The position numbers and the translations under genes were made by a program. The notes under the pieces are model-generated. The model saw only the letters and a list, made by a program, of their open reading frames with translations, ran no database searches and was not told where the DNA came from. Positions 8,034-18,001 of a stretch of DNA of 64,000 nt are shown here, in pieces. The stretch comes from Oceanospirillaceae bacterium UBA7410 (GTDB lineage Bacteria > Pseudomonadota > Gammaproteobacteria > Pseudomonadales > Balneatricaceae), in NCBI GenBank assembly GCA_002470565.1, contig DKMQ01000066.1, positions 1 through 64,000 on the forward strand, read 5' to 3'. The stretch's first letter is position 1. Each line of letters begins with the position of its first letter.

Positions 8034-9443
8034 ATGGCACAGATGAACGCGACACAACTACAATCCTATTATGATCAAACACCTAACGCTCGAAGAATGG
8101 CGTTAGTGAGTGTAGGTTTGGTAATGGTGGTATGTTCTCTAGCTCTTTCTGCGGTCAATATCGCTATTCCTCGCATAGCCTTTGATTTGCAAGCCAGTGC
8201 AATTGCGGTGAGCTGGATTCCTGTGGCTATGTTGTGGGGTAATGTAGTTTTCTTATTACCTATAGGCCGCCTTGCAGACATCGTTGGGCGAAAACGCATG
8301 TTTGTCACTGGCATAATACTGTTTATCCTGTCTTCTTTGTGCGTACTGCTGCCACAATCTATTACCTCTTTGTTGCTTATCCGAGTGGTGCAAGGCATTT
8401 CTAGCTCTATGGTTTATGGCACTAGCATGGCGATTATTGGTGTAGTTTATGCCAACTCTAATCGAGGCCAAGCTTTAGGGGTAGCGGCATCGTCTGTATA
8501 CCTTGGGCTCACTCTTGGTCCATTAATAGGAGGTTGGTTAACCCAGCATTGGGGTTGGCAAAGTGTGTTTTGGGCACCCACTGGTGTCTTAATTTTGTGT
8601 TTAGTGGTTTTATTTGTGTATGTTAAAGGTGACTGGAAGTCGCAAGTAACAGTGGCGTTTGATTGGCAAGGAAGTTTGATTTTTGCTGCGTGGGTGAGTG
8701 CTTTTATGCTTGGTTTGTCACGCTTAACAGACTGGCGTTTTGCTTTGTTAGCTCTATTTGGCTTGGTGTTATTGGCCTTTTTCGTATGGCATCAATCCAG
8801 GGCGCCATCACCCTTGGTAAAGCTCTCTGCATTGCGGGCTAATCGCATATTTAACCGTTCTTTGCTATCAGCGTTCTTTATTTATGGCTCTAGCTTTTCT
8901 ATGGTGTTTTTACTGAGCCTATATTTACAATACATTCATGGCTTAAGTCCTAGTGAAACAGGTCAAATTGTATTAATACAAACCCTCATAATGATGGTAT
9001 TAGCGCCTATTACTGGCCGCCTATCTGATCGTTTTGAACCACGAATACTATCCACCATAGGATGTGGTTTTTTTGTTATTGGTTATGGCATGTTGTTTAG
9101 GCTGGATATGCAAACTTCATTGCATTATGTAATGCTGGCATTGGTGTTTTTAGGCTTGGGCTTTGGTTTCTTTTCATCACCTAATAACAATGCAGCCATA
9201 GGATCGGTGGCAGCTGATAAGTTGAGCATTGCTGCGGTATTACTTAATTTAGCGCGAACGATGGGTAATATGGTGAGCTCTGCTATAGTAATGACACTTT
9301 TTAGCGTGACCATGGGTGGTGCAGCCATCACCTTGGAGCTTTATCCTGAACTGTTGTTTGTAATTAAAGTCACCATGGCTTTGTCGATGGGTTATGCCTT
9401 GATTGCGGCTATTTTTTCGTATCGCCGAGGCACTATTCATTAA
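8034..9443 (+). CDS. MFS transporter, DHA2 (EmrB/QacA) type
   Basis: A 469-residue polytopic inner-membrane protein with many hydrophobic segments, in the size range of the 14-helix drug:proton antiporters. The MFS signature between helices 2 and 3 is clear (GRLADIVGRKRMF), and the helix 5 region has the antiporter-like GLTLGPLIGGWL. The C-terminal half carries a second GRLSDR loop. A good Shine-Dalgarno (AAGGGA) precedes the ATG. The substrate cannot be read from sequence; efflux of hydrophobic toxicants is typical of the family. No periplasmic adaptor gene (EmrA-like) is next to it. It converges on greB with no evident terminator between them. Confidence 0.85.
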   Translation: MAQMNATQLQSYYDQTPNARRMALVSVGLVMVVCSLALSAVNIAIPRIAFDLQASAIAVSWIPVAMLWGNVVFLLPIGRLADIVGRKRMFVTGIILFILSSLCVLLPQSITSLLLIRVVQGISSSMVYGTSMAIIGVVYANSNRGQALGVAASSVYLGLTLGPLIGGWLTQHWGWQSVFWAPTGVLILCLVVLFVYVKGDWKSQVTVAFDWQGSLIFAAWVSAFMLGLSRLTDWRFALLALFGLVLLAFFVWHQSRAPSPLVKLSALRANRIFNRSLLSAFFIYGSSFSMVFLLSLYLQYIHGLSPSETGQIVLIQTLIMMVLAPITGRLSDRFEPRILSTIGCGFFVIGYGMLFRLDMQTSLHYVMLALVFLGLGFGFFSSPNNNAAIGSVAADKLSIAAVLLNLARTMGNMVSSAIVMTLFSVTMGGAAITLELYPELLFVIKVTMALSMGYALIAAIFSYRRGTIH

Positions 9444-9473
9444 GGTAAATTATTTAATGAGTGCTACAGTTTA

Positions 9474-10004
9474 TTATTCATCTGCAGCGCTTTTATAGTC
9501 AATAGCAATAATGTCATAGCCTTTATCTAGGTCGCTTAGTTCTACTCTATCATCTAACTGCTTGCCAATAAGTGCTAAGGCAAGAGGTGAGTCTATGCTG
9601 ATAAATCCTGAGCTTGGATTAAGCTCATCAGCTCCTACAATACGATAACAGCGTTCATTGTCATCATCGTCCACTAATGTAACCCAAGCTCCAAAATACA
9701 CTCTATTTGGATCTGCAGGTGTGCCTTCCACTACTTTGATGCGATCAAGTCGACGTTGTAAATACAAAATGCGACTGTCCATTTCGCGTAACATTTTTTT
9801 GCCATAAATATATTCAGCATTTTCTGAACGATCGCCCAAAGCAGCTGCTTCCCCTACGGCTTGAGTTATTACGGGGCGTTTATTACGCCACAAGTCATCT
9901 AGTTCAGCTTTAAGTGCTGCTGCGCCTTCTGGAGTAATTAAAGGTGAGCGTTTTGGGCCTGGCGCGCGGTAGCGACCAGCGAAGCGTTGTTTAGCAGATT
10001 TCAT
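9474..10004 (-). CDS. greB: Transcription elongation factor GreB
   Basis: GreB enters the secondary channel of RNA polymerase and stimulates cleavage of backtracked transcripts. The coiled-coil domain includes LGDRSENAEYIYGKK, with the acidic tip residues that activate cleavage, followed by a C-terminal FKBP-like domain containing RIVGADEL and SIDSPLALALIGK. The basic patch and the family form LWRNKRPVITQ mark GreB rather than GreA. I place the start at the second methionine (MKSAKQRF, 10004); a start at 10013 adds three residues. The gene overlaps or abuts the 3' end of rsmE and is likely co-transcribed with it. Confidence 0.93.
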   Translation of the reverse strand: MKSAKQRFAGRYRAPGPKRSPLITPEGAAALKAELDDLWRNKRPVITQAVGEAAALGDRSENAEYIYGKKMLREMDSRILYLQRRLDRIKVVEGTPADPNRVYFGAWVTLVDDDDNERCYRIVGADELNPSSGFISIDSPLALALIGKQLDDRVELSDLDKGYDIIAIDYKSAADE

Positions 10005-10717
10005 AATGTACATAACCTTGAGATAGCTACAGGAATTGCAGTTTCTACGCGCATGATCCGAGGCCCAAGGGAAAAGGGCGTAAAGCCTTGCTGGATTAAT
10101 TTATCCACTTCGTACTCAGTAAACCCGCCTTCTGGGCCAATAGCCAAGGTGGTTGCTTGTTGGTTGGCAGTGGGGCATTGGTGGGCATCACGTGGATGGG
10201 CCACAAGGCGGCGACTTTGGCCTGCCCATTGATCAAGCTTATCTTCTACGTAAGGTTTAAATAGTTGCGCTTTGTGCACCAAAGGCAGCTGTGTGGTACC
10301 TGCTTGCTCAAGCCCTAAGATTAAGTTGTCATAAATGCTTTGGGGTTGCAAAATGGGTGTTTGCCAATAGCTCTTTTCTACTTTGGTACTATTTAATAAT
10401 GTAATTTCGCTCACACCCAAAGTAGCACAGGTCTGTAGTATTCTGCGCATCATTTTGGGTCTAGGTATCGCAAGCAATAGTTTTAGTGCAAGTGGCGCAG
10501 GGCTAGCTTGATTGAATACGACCTCTAAATGAGTCTCAAGTGGAGTGTGAGAAATGACCTTTGCTAAACCAATAGCGCCATTAATTTGACCTACTCTAAT
10601 CGTGTCGCCAATAATAGGCTTGATCACTTTAGCTAAATGAGTTTGACGACGCAGGTCGTTAATTATGATCTGTCTCGTATGAGACAGTTCGCTAGCGTTA
10701 AAAAGTAGTATATTCAT
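10001..10717 (-). CDS. rsmE: 16S rRNA (uracil-1498-N3)-methyltransferase
   Basis: RsmE methylates U1498 of 16S rRNA using S-adenosylmethionine. The 238 residues hold an N-terminal PUA-like RNA-binding domain and a C-terminal SPOUT (trefoil knot) methyltransferase domain with the signature LAIGPEGGFTEYEVD and a final SLGPRIMRVETA. Length and domain order match the family. It is divergent from the uridine kinase-like gene and lies upstream of greB with a few bases of overlap. Confidence 0.95.
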   Translation of the reverse strand: MNILLFNASELSHTRQIIINDLRRQTHLAKVIKPIIGDTIRVGQINGAIGLAKVISHTPLETHLEVVFNQASPAPLALKLLLAIPRPKMMRRILQTCATLGVSEITLLNSTKVEKSYWQTPILQPQSIYDNLILGLEQAGTTQLPLVHKAQLFKPYVEDKLDQWAGQSRRLVAHPRDAHQCPTANQQATTLAIGPEGGFTEYEVDKLIQQGFTPFSLGPRIMRVETAIPVAISRLCTL

Positions 10718-10763
10718 AGCGTCACAGTATAATGGGTGATTCGATATATGTGTTGGAGTTTGT

Positions 10764-11372
10764 GTGGTTATTATTGGTATTGCAGGAGCATCGGCTTCTG
10801 GTAAAAGCGTATTGGCAAAAAATGTAATGGACGGGTTTGGGGCAGATCAAGTCATGATGATGTCAGAAGACAGCTATTACAAAGACCAACACAACTTATC
10901 TAAAGATCAGCGTAACCTGACCAATTATGATCACCCAGATGCAATGGATCATGATCTGATGGCCCAGCACCTTGAGGCACTATCTATGGGGCAAACCATT
11001 GAGCAGCCTGTTTATAGTTTTCATGAACACTTACGTTTGTCACAGACAGTGTTAATGAAACCTTGTAAAGTGTTAATTGTTGAGGGTATTTTGTTGTTCA
11101 CGCAAGAGCGGTTGCGATCTTTGTTTAATCTACGCATCTTTATGGATGTTCCATTGGATGTTTGTTTAATTAGACGCTTAGAGCGTGATGTAAACGACAG
11201 AGGCCGAGATTTACAGTCAGTTTTGGCGCAATATCAAGCCACAGTAAGGCCTGGTTATTTTAACCATATTTCTCCTTCTCGTGGGTTTGCTGATTTAATT
11301 GTACCAGAGGGGGGTGAAAACCCGGCAGCCATAGAATTATTAAAAGCTCGGGTCGCACAAATGCTGATCTAG
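10764..11372 (+). CDS. udk: Uridine kinase-like P-loop kinase
   Basis: Udk phosphorylates uridine and cytidine to the monophosphates in pyrimidine salvage. The 202-residue protein opens with a Walker A loop GASASGKS (8-15), followed by the DSYYKD and NYDHPDAMDH motifs typical of uridine kinases, then IVEGILLF and an RRLERDVNDRGR lid. Translation starts at GTG (10764): a GGAG at 10755-10758 is five bases upstream and the protein reads MVIIGIAG from there. It faces away from rsmE across 46 bases and is followed at short distance by gcvR. Phosphoribulokinase/uridine kinase relatives with other substrates remain possible. Confidence 0.88.
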   Translation: MVIIGIAGASASGKSVLAKNVMDGFGADQVMMMSEDSYYKDQHNLSKDQRNLTNYDHPDAMDHDLMAQHLEALSMGQTIEQPVYSFHEHLRLSQTVLMKPCKVLIVEGILLFTQERLRSLFNLRIFMDVPLDVCLIRRLERDVNDRGRDLQSVLAQYQATVRPGYFNHISPSRGFADLIVPEGGENPAAIELLKARVAQMLI

Positions 11373-11400
11373 CTGATACAACTACCAATTGGAGACGATA

Positions 11401-11925
11401 ATGAATAAAACCTTAGTACTCACTGCCATCTGTGCAGACCGTCCAGGCCTTGTGCAAATGCTTTCTGAAGTTATTTACACTCATGATGCCAGCTGGGAAG
11501 AGTCTAGTATGGCCCATCTTTGTGGTCAATTTGCCGGCATTCTTACAGTCAATGTTGACGAATCCTTAATTCCCGCTCTTGAGAAGGATTTACGTGAGTT
11601 AAGTAAGCATGGTATGGCGGTTACTTTAAACGAAAGTTTAGATGCACCTGAAGCTGACAATCAACACACTATCTGGTTAGACCTGACTTGTCATGACAAG
11701 CCAGGCATCATGCGTGAAGTGTCGAATGTGTTTGTAGCACAACATGTCAGTGTGCAAAGTTTAGATACAGAAGTAGTTAGTGCATCAATGTCTGGTGGAG
11801 AGATGTTTGTTGCTGGGGCTCAATTGTTAGTCTCAAAAGACTTTGACATGGATAACCTACAGCAAGCACTTGAAGGTTTATCTGATGACTTGATGGTGGA
11901 CTTAGCTCTTGCTGATGAGGAGTAA
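11401..11925 (+). CDS. gcvR: Glycine cleavage system regulator-like ACT-domain protein
   Basis: GcvR-type proteins have two ACT domains and, in Escherichia coli, bind GcvA to repress the glycine cleavage operon in the absence of glycine. The 174-residue product shows both: the first begins LVLTAICADRPGLVQMLSE, the second LDLTCHDKPGIMREVSNVF, each with the D-(R/K)-PG turn. I chose the ATG at 11401 because a GGAG at 11391-11394 is correctly spaced before it; the upstream in-frame TTG at 11389 would overlap that ribosome-binding site. No glycine cleavage gene is in the window, so the target is unknown. A terminator hairpin follows at once. Confidence 0.85.
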   Translation: MNKTLVLTAICADRPGLVQMLSEVIYTHDASWEESSMAHLCGQFAGILTVNVDESLIPALEKDLRELSKHGMAVTLNESLDAPEADNQHTIWLDLTCHDKPGIMREVSNVFVAQHVSVQSLDTEVVSASMSGGEMFVAGAQLLVSKDFDMDNLQQALEGLSDDLMVDLALADEE

Positions 11926-11949
11926 AACTGCCGTTAAAAGCGCAGTTTT
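11924..11949. terminator. Bidirectional terminator between gcvR and gatB
   Basis: AAAACTGC (11924-11931) pairs perfectly with GCAGTTTT (11942-11949) around a 10-base loop. A-rich and T-rich ends allow termination in both directions, as expected between convergent genes. Confidence 0.6.
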
Positions 11950-11972
11950 ACTCTCAAACTAAGCTGAGCGTG

Positions 11973-13424
11973 CTAACACAGCGCGTTTAGCTTTTTGGCT
12001 AATAGGCCATTGACTTGGCCTGGATTAGCAGAGCCTTTAGAGGCTTTCATTACTTGGCCCATAAAGAAGCCTAGCATTTTACCTCTTTTGTCTTCTTGGG
12101 CTTCCAAGTATTGTGCTACTTGTTTGGGATTATTGGCAATAACCTCATCCACCATTAAATCAATAGCAAAGACATCGTTGACCTGCTTAAGACCACTGGA
12201 AGCAATAATTTCATCCACTTCACCCGTTTGATTCCACAAGCCTTCAAAGACAGTTTTAGCACCCTTGCCATTAATCGTATCATCCTTAATGCGGCAAATA
12301 AGCTGGCCAAGGCGGGCTGCACTTACTGGGCATTGTTCAATTTCAATATTATTTTGATTCATGTATTTAGCGACTTCACCCATCACCCAGTTGGCGCTCA
12401 GTTTGGCGTCATCACACACATCAACAACAGCTTCAAAATAATCAGCTAAGTGTCTGGATGAAGACAATACAGCAGCACCATATTCACTCAAACCAAGTGT
12501 GCTTACAAAACGTGCACTACGCTGGTCTGGCAGTTCTGGCAAGCTTTGGCGAATAGCTTCAATGTAGGCGTCATCAATTTCGATAGGTAGTAAATCAGGG
12601 CAAGGGAAATAACGATAATCGTTGGCTTCTTCCTTGCTGCGCATAGGCCGTGTTTCGTTCTTATCGGCATCGTAAAGGCGGGTTTCTTGTACAATTTTGC
12701 CACCATCTTCCAAAATATCAATCTGCCTTTCCACTTCTATATTAATGGCGCGTTCAATAAATTTAAATGAGTTGATGTTTTTCAATTCAGTACGGGTACC
12801 AAGTTTTTCTTGCCCTTTAGGACGCAGTGATACGTTGGCGTCGCAACGCATAGAACCTTGCGCCATATTGCCATCTGAAATGCCTATAGTGGTGACAATA
12901 GCGTGCATCTTTCGCATGTAGGCGACGGCTTCTTTGGCGCTACGCATATCTGGCTCAGAGACGATTTCTAGCAAAGGGGTGCTAGAGCGGTTTAGGTCAA
13001 TGCCAGTCATGCCATCATAGTCTTCGTGCAATGACTTTCCAGCATCTTCTTCAAGGTGCGCACGGGTGACACCAATGCGTTTGGTTGTGCCGTCCTCTAG
13101 TTGAATATCCAAATGACCCAAACCTACAATAGGGTGATCCATTTGGCTAGTTTGATAGCCTTTTGGCGAATCTGGATAAAAGTAGTTTTTTCGAGCAAAT
13201 ACAGAGTGTTTGCACACTTGTGCATCTATAGCAGTGCCAAAAGTCACAGCCATGCGTAAAGCAGCTTCGTTAAACACTGGTAATGCGCCTGGCATACCCA
13301 AATCTACCAAAGTGGTTTGAGTATTTGGTGCTGCACCAAAGCCTATTTTAGCACCCGAAAATAGCTTTGTTTTTGTAGCTAATTGAACGTGAATCTCTAA
13401 ACCAATAACAATTTCCCAAGTCAT
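11973..13424 (-). CDS. gatB: Aspartyl/glutamyl-tRNA amidotransferase subunit B
   Basis: GatB binds the misacylated Glu-tRNA(Gln) or Asp-tRNA(Asn), activates the carboxylate with ATP and accepts ammonia from GatA. The 483-residue length is normal. The N-terminal part begins [20 protein letters not shown] and contains the conserved HLEEDAGKS and [17 protein letters not shown] segments. The C-terminal YqeY-like helical domain ends with [13 protein letters not shown]. It is the last gene of gatC-gatA-gatB, two bases after gatA. Confidence 0.98.
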   Translation of the reverse strand: MTWEIVIGLEIHVQLATKTKLFSGAKIGFGAAPNTQTTLVDLGMPGALPVFNEAALRMAVTFGTAIDAQVCKHSVFARKNYFYPDSPKGYQTSQMDHPIVGLGHLDIQLEDGTTKRIGVTRAHLEEDAGKSLHEDYDGMTGIDLNRSSTPLLEIVSEPDMRSAKEAVAYMRKMHAIVTTIGISDGNMAQGSMRCDANVSLRPKGQEKLGTRTELKNINSFKFIERAINIEVERQIDILEDGGKIVQETRLYDADKNETRPMRSKEEANDYRYFPCPDLLPIEIDDAYIEAIRQSLPELPDQRSARFVSTLGLSEYGAAVLSSSRHLADYFEAVVDVCDDAKLSANWVMGEVAKYMNQNNIEIEQCPVSAARLGQLICRIKDDTINGKGAKTVFEGLWNQTGEVDEIIASSGLKQVNDVFAIDLMVDEVIANNPKQVAQYLEAQEDKRGKMLGFFMGQVMKASKGSANPGQVNGLLAKKLNALC

Positions 13425-13426
13425 AA

Positions 13427-14911
13427 TTAAGCTCCCTTTTCTTGGTTAGAGGCAGCTAGGCCGGTTGATGGGGGTTTTTGTAAGTGCCAATCAGTAACTT
13501 GCTGATATTGATGCGCAATATTCAAAAGTTTGGCTTCAGCAAAATAGTTACCCATGATGTGCAATCCCACTGGGCGACCGTTGACAAAACCTGCAGGTGT
13601 AGACATGGCTGGAATGCCTGCCATGTTGGCAGACAAGGTGTAGATGTCTTCTAAATACATCGCTACAGGGTCTTTGGTATTGCTGCCCAAATCAAATGCT
13701 GGTGATGGGGCGACTGGCCCCATAATCACATCTACTTGAGATAGTGCGCGGGCAAAGTCGTCTTTAATCATGCGACGGATGCGTTGCGCTTTAACATAGT
13801 AAGCATCGTAATAACCTTCAGATAAGGCATAAGTTCCCACCATAATACGGCGCTTCACTTCGGTGCCAAAGCCTTGCGCACGAGTACGACAATAAAAATC
13901 CATCAAATCTGTTGGCTGATCGCAGCGATAACCATAGCGAACGCCATCAAATCGGCTCAGGTTAGAGGAGGCTTCTGATGGTGCGATCACATAGTATGCA
14001 GGGATTGATAACTCTAAGTTAGGCAGACTAATATCAATAATTTGAGCACCAAGGGCTTCAATTTCTTTTACAGCAGCCATAATGCACTGGGCCACTTGAG
14101 GGTTAAGGCCTGCACCAAAAAACTCTTTAGGTAGACCTACCTTTAGCCCCGTAAGAGGTAAGTTTAGATCTGCAGTGTAATCTGGAGTTTCTTGGTTTAC
14201 GCTGGTGGAGTCTTGGTCATCAAAACCTGCCATGACATTAAGCATCATTGCTGCGTCTTGCGCACTTTGGCACATAGGCCCAGCCTGATCTAGGCTAGAC
14301 GCATAAGCAATAATTCCAAAGCGCGAGACACGCCCGTATGTAGGCTTTATACCTGTTAAGTTACAAAATGATGCCGGTTGACGAATAGATCCGCCGGTAT
14401 CGGTGCCCGTGGCTGCGGGCACAAGACCTGCTGCCACGGCAGCAGCAGATCCACCTGAAGACCCTCCAGGCACAGCGGTTAAGTCCCATGGATTTTTTAC
14501 CGCACCAAAAAAGCTATTTTCGTTGGAAGAGCCCATGGCAAACTCATCCATGTTGGTTTTACCCACACATACAGCACCAGCAGTTAATAAACGTTGGCCC
14601 ACAGTAGACTCATAGGGTGGTACAAAGTTGGCCAGCATTTTAGAGGCCGCTGTAGTAACGTGGCCTTGGGTGCAAAATAGATCTTTGTGAGCAAAAGGCA
14701 CACCAGTAAGAATGTCTGCGGTACCCGCTTTAATGCGCACATCAGCTGCAGTTGCTTGAGCCAAAGCAAGATCTTCTGACAAGCTAATAAAACTATTGTA
14801 GATGGGGTCGCGTGTTTTAATGTCGGCAATGGTGTCCTGAGTGATTTCACGGCTAGAATAAGTTCCAGCAGCTAAATCCTTAGAAATTTGATCGAGGGTT
14901 TTAGAGGTCAT
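13427..14911 (-). CDS. gatA: Aspartyl/glutamyl-tRNA amidotransferase subunit A
   Basis: GatA hydrolyses glutamine and channels ammonia to GatB for tRNA-dependent amidation. The 494 residues contain the amidase signature: the catalytic lysine region [11 protein letters not shown] and the serine-rich [14 protein letters not shown] with the Ser-Ser-Lys triad partners. It sits between gatC and gatB in one operon. Presence of gatCAB implies that at least one of Gln-tRNA and Asn-tRNA is made indirectly in this organism. Confidence 0.98.
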   Translation of the reverse strand: MTSKTLDQISKDLAAGTYSSREITQDTIADIKTRDPIYNSFISLSEDLALAQATAADVRIKAGTADILTGVPFAHKDLFCTQGHVTTAASKMLANFVPPYESTVGQRLLTAGAVCVGKTNMDEFAMGSSNENSFFGAVKNPWDLTAVPGGSSGGSAAAVAAGLVPAATGTDTGGSIRQPASFCNLTGIKPTYGRVSRFGIIAYASSLDQAGPMCQSAQDAAMMLNVMAGFDDQDSTSVNQETPDYTADLNLPLTGLKVGLPKEFFGAGLNPQVAQCIMAAVKEIEALGAQIIDISLPNLELSIPAYYVIAPSEASSNLSRFDGVRYGYRCDQPTDLMDFYCRTRAQGFGTEVKRRIMVGTYALSEGYYDAYYVKAQRIRRMIKDDFARALSQVDVIMGPVAPSPAFDLGSNTKDPVAMYLEDIYTLSANMAGIPAMSTPAGFVNGRPVGLHIMGNYFAEAKLLNIAHQYQQVTDWHLQKPPSTGLAASNQEKGA

Positions 14912-14942
14912 GATTATACGGTCGCTTTGTTAATCTAATACG

Positions 14943-15230
14943 TTAATCTAGTACTTTAGGGACTAGGTACAAGCCGTCTTGTGTGGCTGGAGCAATGGCA
15001 ATAAAAGCGTCACGCTGATTATCGCAAGTGACTATGTCTTCACGCAGGCGCTGGGTGGCATCATGAGGGTTGGACAATGGCTCTATGCCATTAGTATCAA
15101 CCTGCTGCATTTGGTCTATAAGAGACAAAATGCTAGAAATGCTGTTGGTATAATCGTTGATTTCATTGGGATCGACTTGCAAACGAGCAAGAACAGCAAT
15201 TTTTTCGATGTCGGCGTTTTCTATGGCCAT
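14943..15230 (-). CDS. gatC: Aspartyl/glutamyl-tRNA amidotransferase subunit C
   Basis: GatC is the small clamp that wraps round GatA and stabilises the GatCAB complex. The 95-residue product has the family features: an N-terminal helical part ([15 protein letters not shown]) and a C-terminal [18 protein letters not shown] segment followed by the final [16 protein letters not shown]. It is the first gene of the operon and is divergent from mreB across 285 bases. Confidence 0.96.
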   Translation of the reverse strand: MAIENADIEKIAVLARLQVDPNEINDYTNSISSILSLIDQMQQVDTNGIEPLSNPHDATQRLREDIVTCDNQRDAFIAIAPATQDGLYLVPKVLD

Positions 15231-15420
15231 AATATTCTCGACTTAGCGGTATTTAATCATACAAATGTTATTGAACTTTTTAGCTTAAAAACACTCGAAT
15301 GCTAGTGTTGTTGTGCTGTCAAATGGAAGCGCAACCTTAATTTAATTTACAGCAAATGTATTAGCGGTAAAACAGGGCTCTAATTTATCATAAATAGAGC
15401 CGTTGGAAAACGGATTAACC

Positions 15421-15449
15421 TTGCTCAAACGCCCCTTGATTGTTAATAT
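15421..15449 (+). promoter_or_regulatory. Candidate mreB promoter
   Basis: TTGCTC (15421-15426) and TAATAT (15444-15449) are 17 bases apart in the gatC-mreB spacer. They would give a leader of about 60 bases before mreB. The rest of the 15231-15515 spacer shows nothing I can name. Confidence 0.45.
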
Positions 15450-15509
15450 TTAACCCTTAGTAGCAGCGATTTATGAAGATCGCCATTATTCTCCGATTAG
15501 AGCCAATAA

Positions 15510-16553
<1,044 letters not shown>

Positions 16554-16574
16554 ATGATCTAGCTACCAATAACA

Positions 16575-16614
16575 CAACGGCGGGGTAGCTTAAGCAATCT
16601 CGCCGTTGTTGTTT
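16575..16614 (+). terminator. Hairpin and T-rich tail between mreB and mreC
   Basis: CAACGGCG (16575-16582) pairs with CGCCGTTG (16601-16608), followed by a broken T run (TTGTTGTTT). It probably acts as a partial terminator, letting mreB be made in excess over mreCD. Confidence 0.55.
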
Positions 16615-16643
16615 AAGGCGACAGGATCGCTAGGAGACTCGTT

Positions 16644-17492
16644 ATTGATCCTTTGTTTAAAGGCCGATCTACCGTTAAAAAATTCTTTATTTACGGTTTT
16701 ATCTGTACTGGCTTAATTATATCTGACTACCAATTTGATCAAATGCAGCGTTTTCGTGGGTGGCTTTCTGTGGCTGTGACACCTGTGCAATGGTTAGTTG
16801 ATGTGCCTCAGCGGTCTTGGACTTGGTTAGATGAAAGGCTACAAGTTCGTGATGAGCTAATTGCCGAAAATAAACAATTACGCGCCCAAACTCTTTTAGC
16901 CGAAAGGCGAGTTCAAAAACTAGCAGCACTGACAGTGGAAAACTTTCGCCTGCGTGACTTACTTAACAGTAGTGAACAGTTGGATGAAAAAGTGATCGTT
17001 AGTGAGCTCATAGGCATTAACTCAGACCCATTTGTTCATCAAGTAATTATTAATAATGGTTTTAATAGTGGGGCTTTTACAGGCCAGCCTGTACTTGATG
17101 CAACAGGAGTTATGGGCCAAGTGATCTTTACGTCGGCATATACTAGCAGAGTGCTATTAATTACTGATGCAGATCATGCTATTCCAGTTGAGGTAAACCG
17201 TAATGGACTGCGAAGCGTGGCTTATGGCCTAGGACATTATGACTATTTAGAATTACAAGATCTCTCAGACACTGCTGATATTGAAGTAGGTGACACATTA
17301 GTAAGCTCTGGCTTAGGTTTGCGCTTCCCCAAAGGCTACCCAGTAGCTGAAGTGATTGAAGTGCAACACTTTGCAGGACAAAACTTTGCCAAGGTGTTAG
17401 CTAAGCCTACAGCCGCCTTAGGTCGTTCGCGGCATTTGTTGCTAATTGAAACGCCACAGCAACAAAGTCTAGCTCAGCAGGAGGTTAAGTAA
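16644..17492 (+). CDS. mreC: Rod-shape-determining protein MreC (possible ATT start)
   Basis: MreC is a bitopic periplasmic protein that links MreB to the elongation synthases. One membrane segment (about residues 15-33) is followed by a coiled coil (ELIAENKQLRAQ and following) and the beta-rich MreC domain with GVMGQV and VLLITDADHAIPVEVNRNGLR. The first standard start codon is TTG at 16653, but the only good Shine-Dalgarno (AGGAG, 16632-16636) is 16 bases before it. Seven bases after that site is ATT (16644), and reading from it gives (M)DPLFKG, matching the conserved MreC N-terminus. I therefore place the start at ATT, with TTG 16653 as the fallback. It overlaps mreD by one base. Confidence 0.88.
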   Translation: MDPLFKGRSTVKKFFIYGFICTGLIISDYQFDQMQRFRGWLSVAVTPVQWLVDVPQRSWTWLDERLQVRDELIAENKQLRAQTLLAERRVQKLAALTVENFRLRDLLNSSEQLDEKVIVSELIGINSDPFVHQVIINNGFNSGAFTGQPVLDATGVMGQVIFTSAYTSRVLLITDADHAIPVEVNRNGLRSVAYGLGHYDYLELQDLSDTADIEVGDTLVSSGLGLRFPKGYPVAEVIEVQHFAGQNFAKVLAKPTAALGRSRHLLLIETPQQQSLAQQEVK

Positions 17493-17980
17493 TGGTTATG
17501 CAAAGAGCCCATAACCTATGGGTGCCTTTTGTTACTTTGCTCATAGCTTTTATGTTGAGTGCACTGCCCATGCTTGAGTGGGTGCAGTGGGGTTGGCCTG
17601 AATGGGTGTTAATGGTATTTCTTTATTGGGTGATTGCTTTACCGCAAAGATTCGGCATAGGTTGGGCCTTTGTATTGGGTTTATTGCTGGACCTATTACA
17701 AGGGACTCATTTAGGCATTAACGCGCTAGCCATGGTGGTAGCGACCTTTATTGTTATATTAATGTATCGTCGCCTGCGTATGTATCGTTTGTGGCAACAG
17801 GCGTTTGTGATATGTGTCTTAGTGGTTATTTATCAATGCATTAGTTATTGGTTGCAAGGGATTGGTAGCAATGCCAGTAGCGGCCTTTGGTTTTTATTAC
17901 CTGCGCCAATAAGCGGTGTGCTTTGGTTGTGGTTGTTTGTCGTGCTGCGTGGCATTCGAAGAGCGTTTAAAGTCGCTTAA
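17492..17980 (+). CDS. mreD: Rod-shape-determining protein MreD
   Basis: MreD is a small polytopic inner-membrane partner of MreC. The 162 residues form about five hydrophobic helices with the family pattern VLMVFLYWVIALPQRFGIG and GLLLDLLQGTHLGINALA. A perfect AGGAGG (17479-17484) precedes the ATG, which overlaps the mreC stop (TAATG). An ATG two codons later is also possible. Confidence 0.92.
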   Translation: MVMQRAHNLWVPFVTLLIAFMLSALPMLEWVQWGWPEWVLMVFLYWVIALPQRFGIGWAFVLGLLLDLLQGTHLGINALAMVVATFIVILMYRRLRMYRLWQQAFVICVLVVIYQCISYWLQGIGSNASSGLWFLLPAPISGVLWLWLFVVLRGIRRAFKVA

Positions 17981-18001
17981 GGAAAAGGATAGGTCCTCAT
18001 A

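Noticed and set aside
9444-9473. Terminator between the MFS gene and greB
   Set aside because: No stem of useful length is present in the 30-base gap.
11389-11400. TTG at 11389 as the gcvR start
   Set aside because: The TTG overlaps the Shine-Dalgarno GGAG that correctly serves the ATG at 11401.
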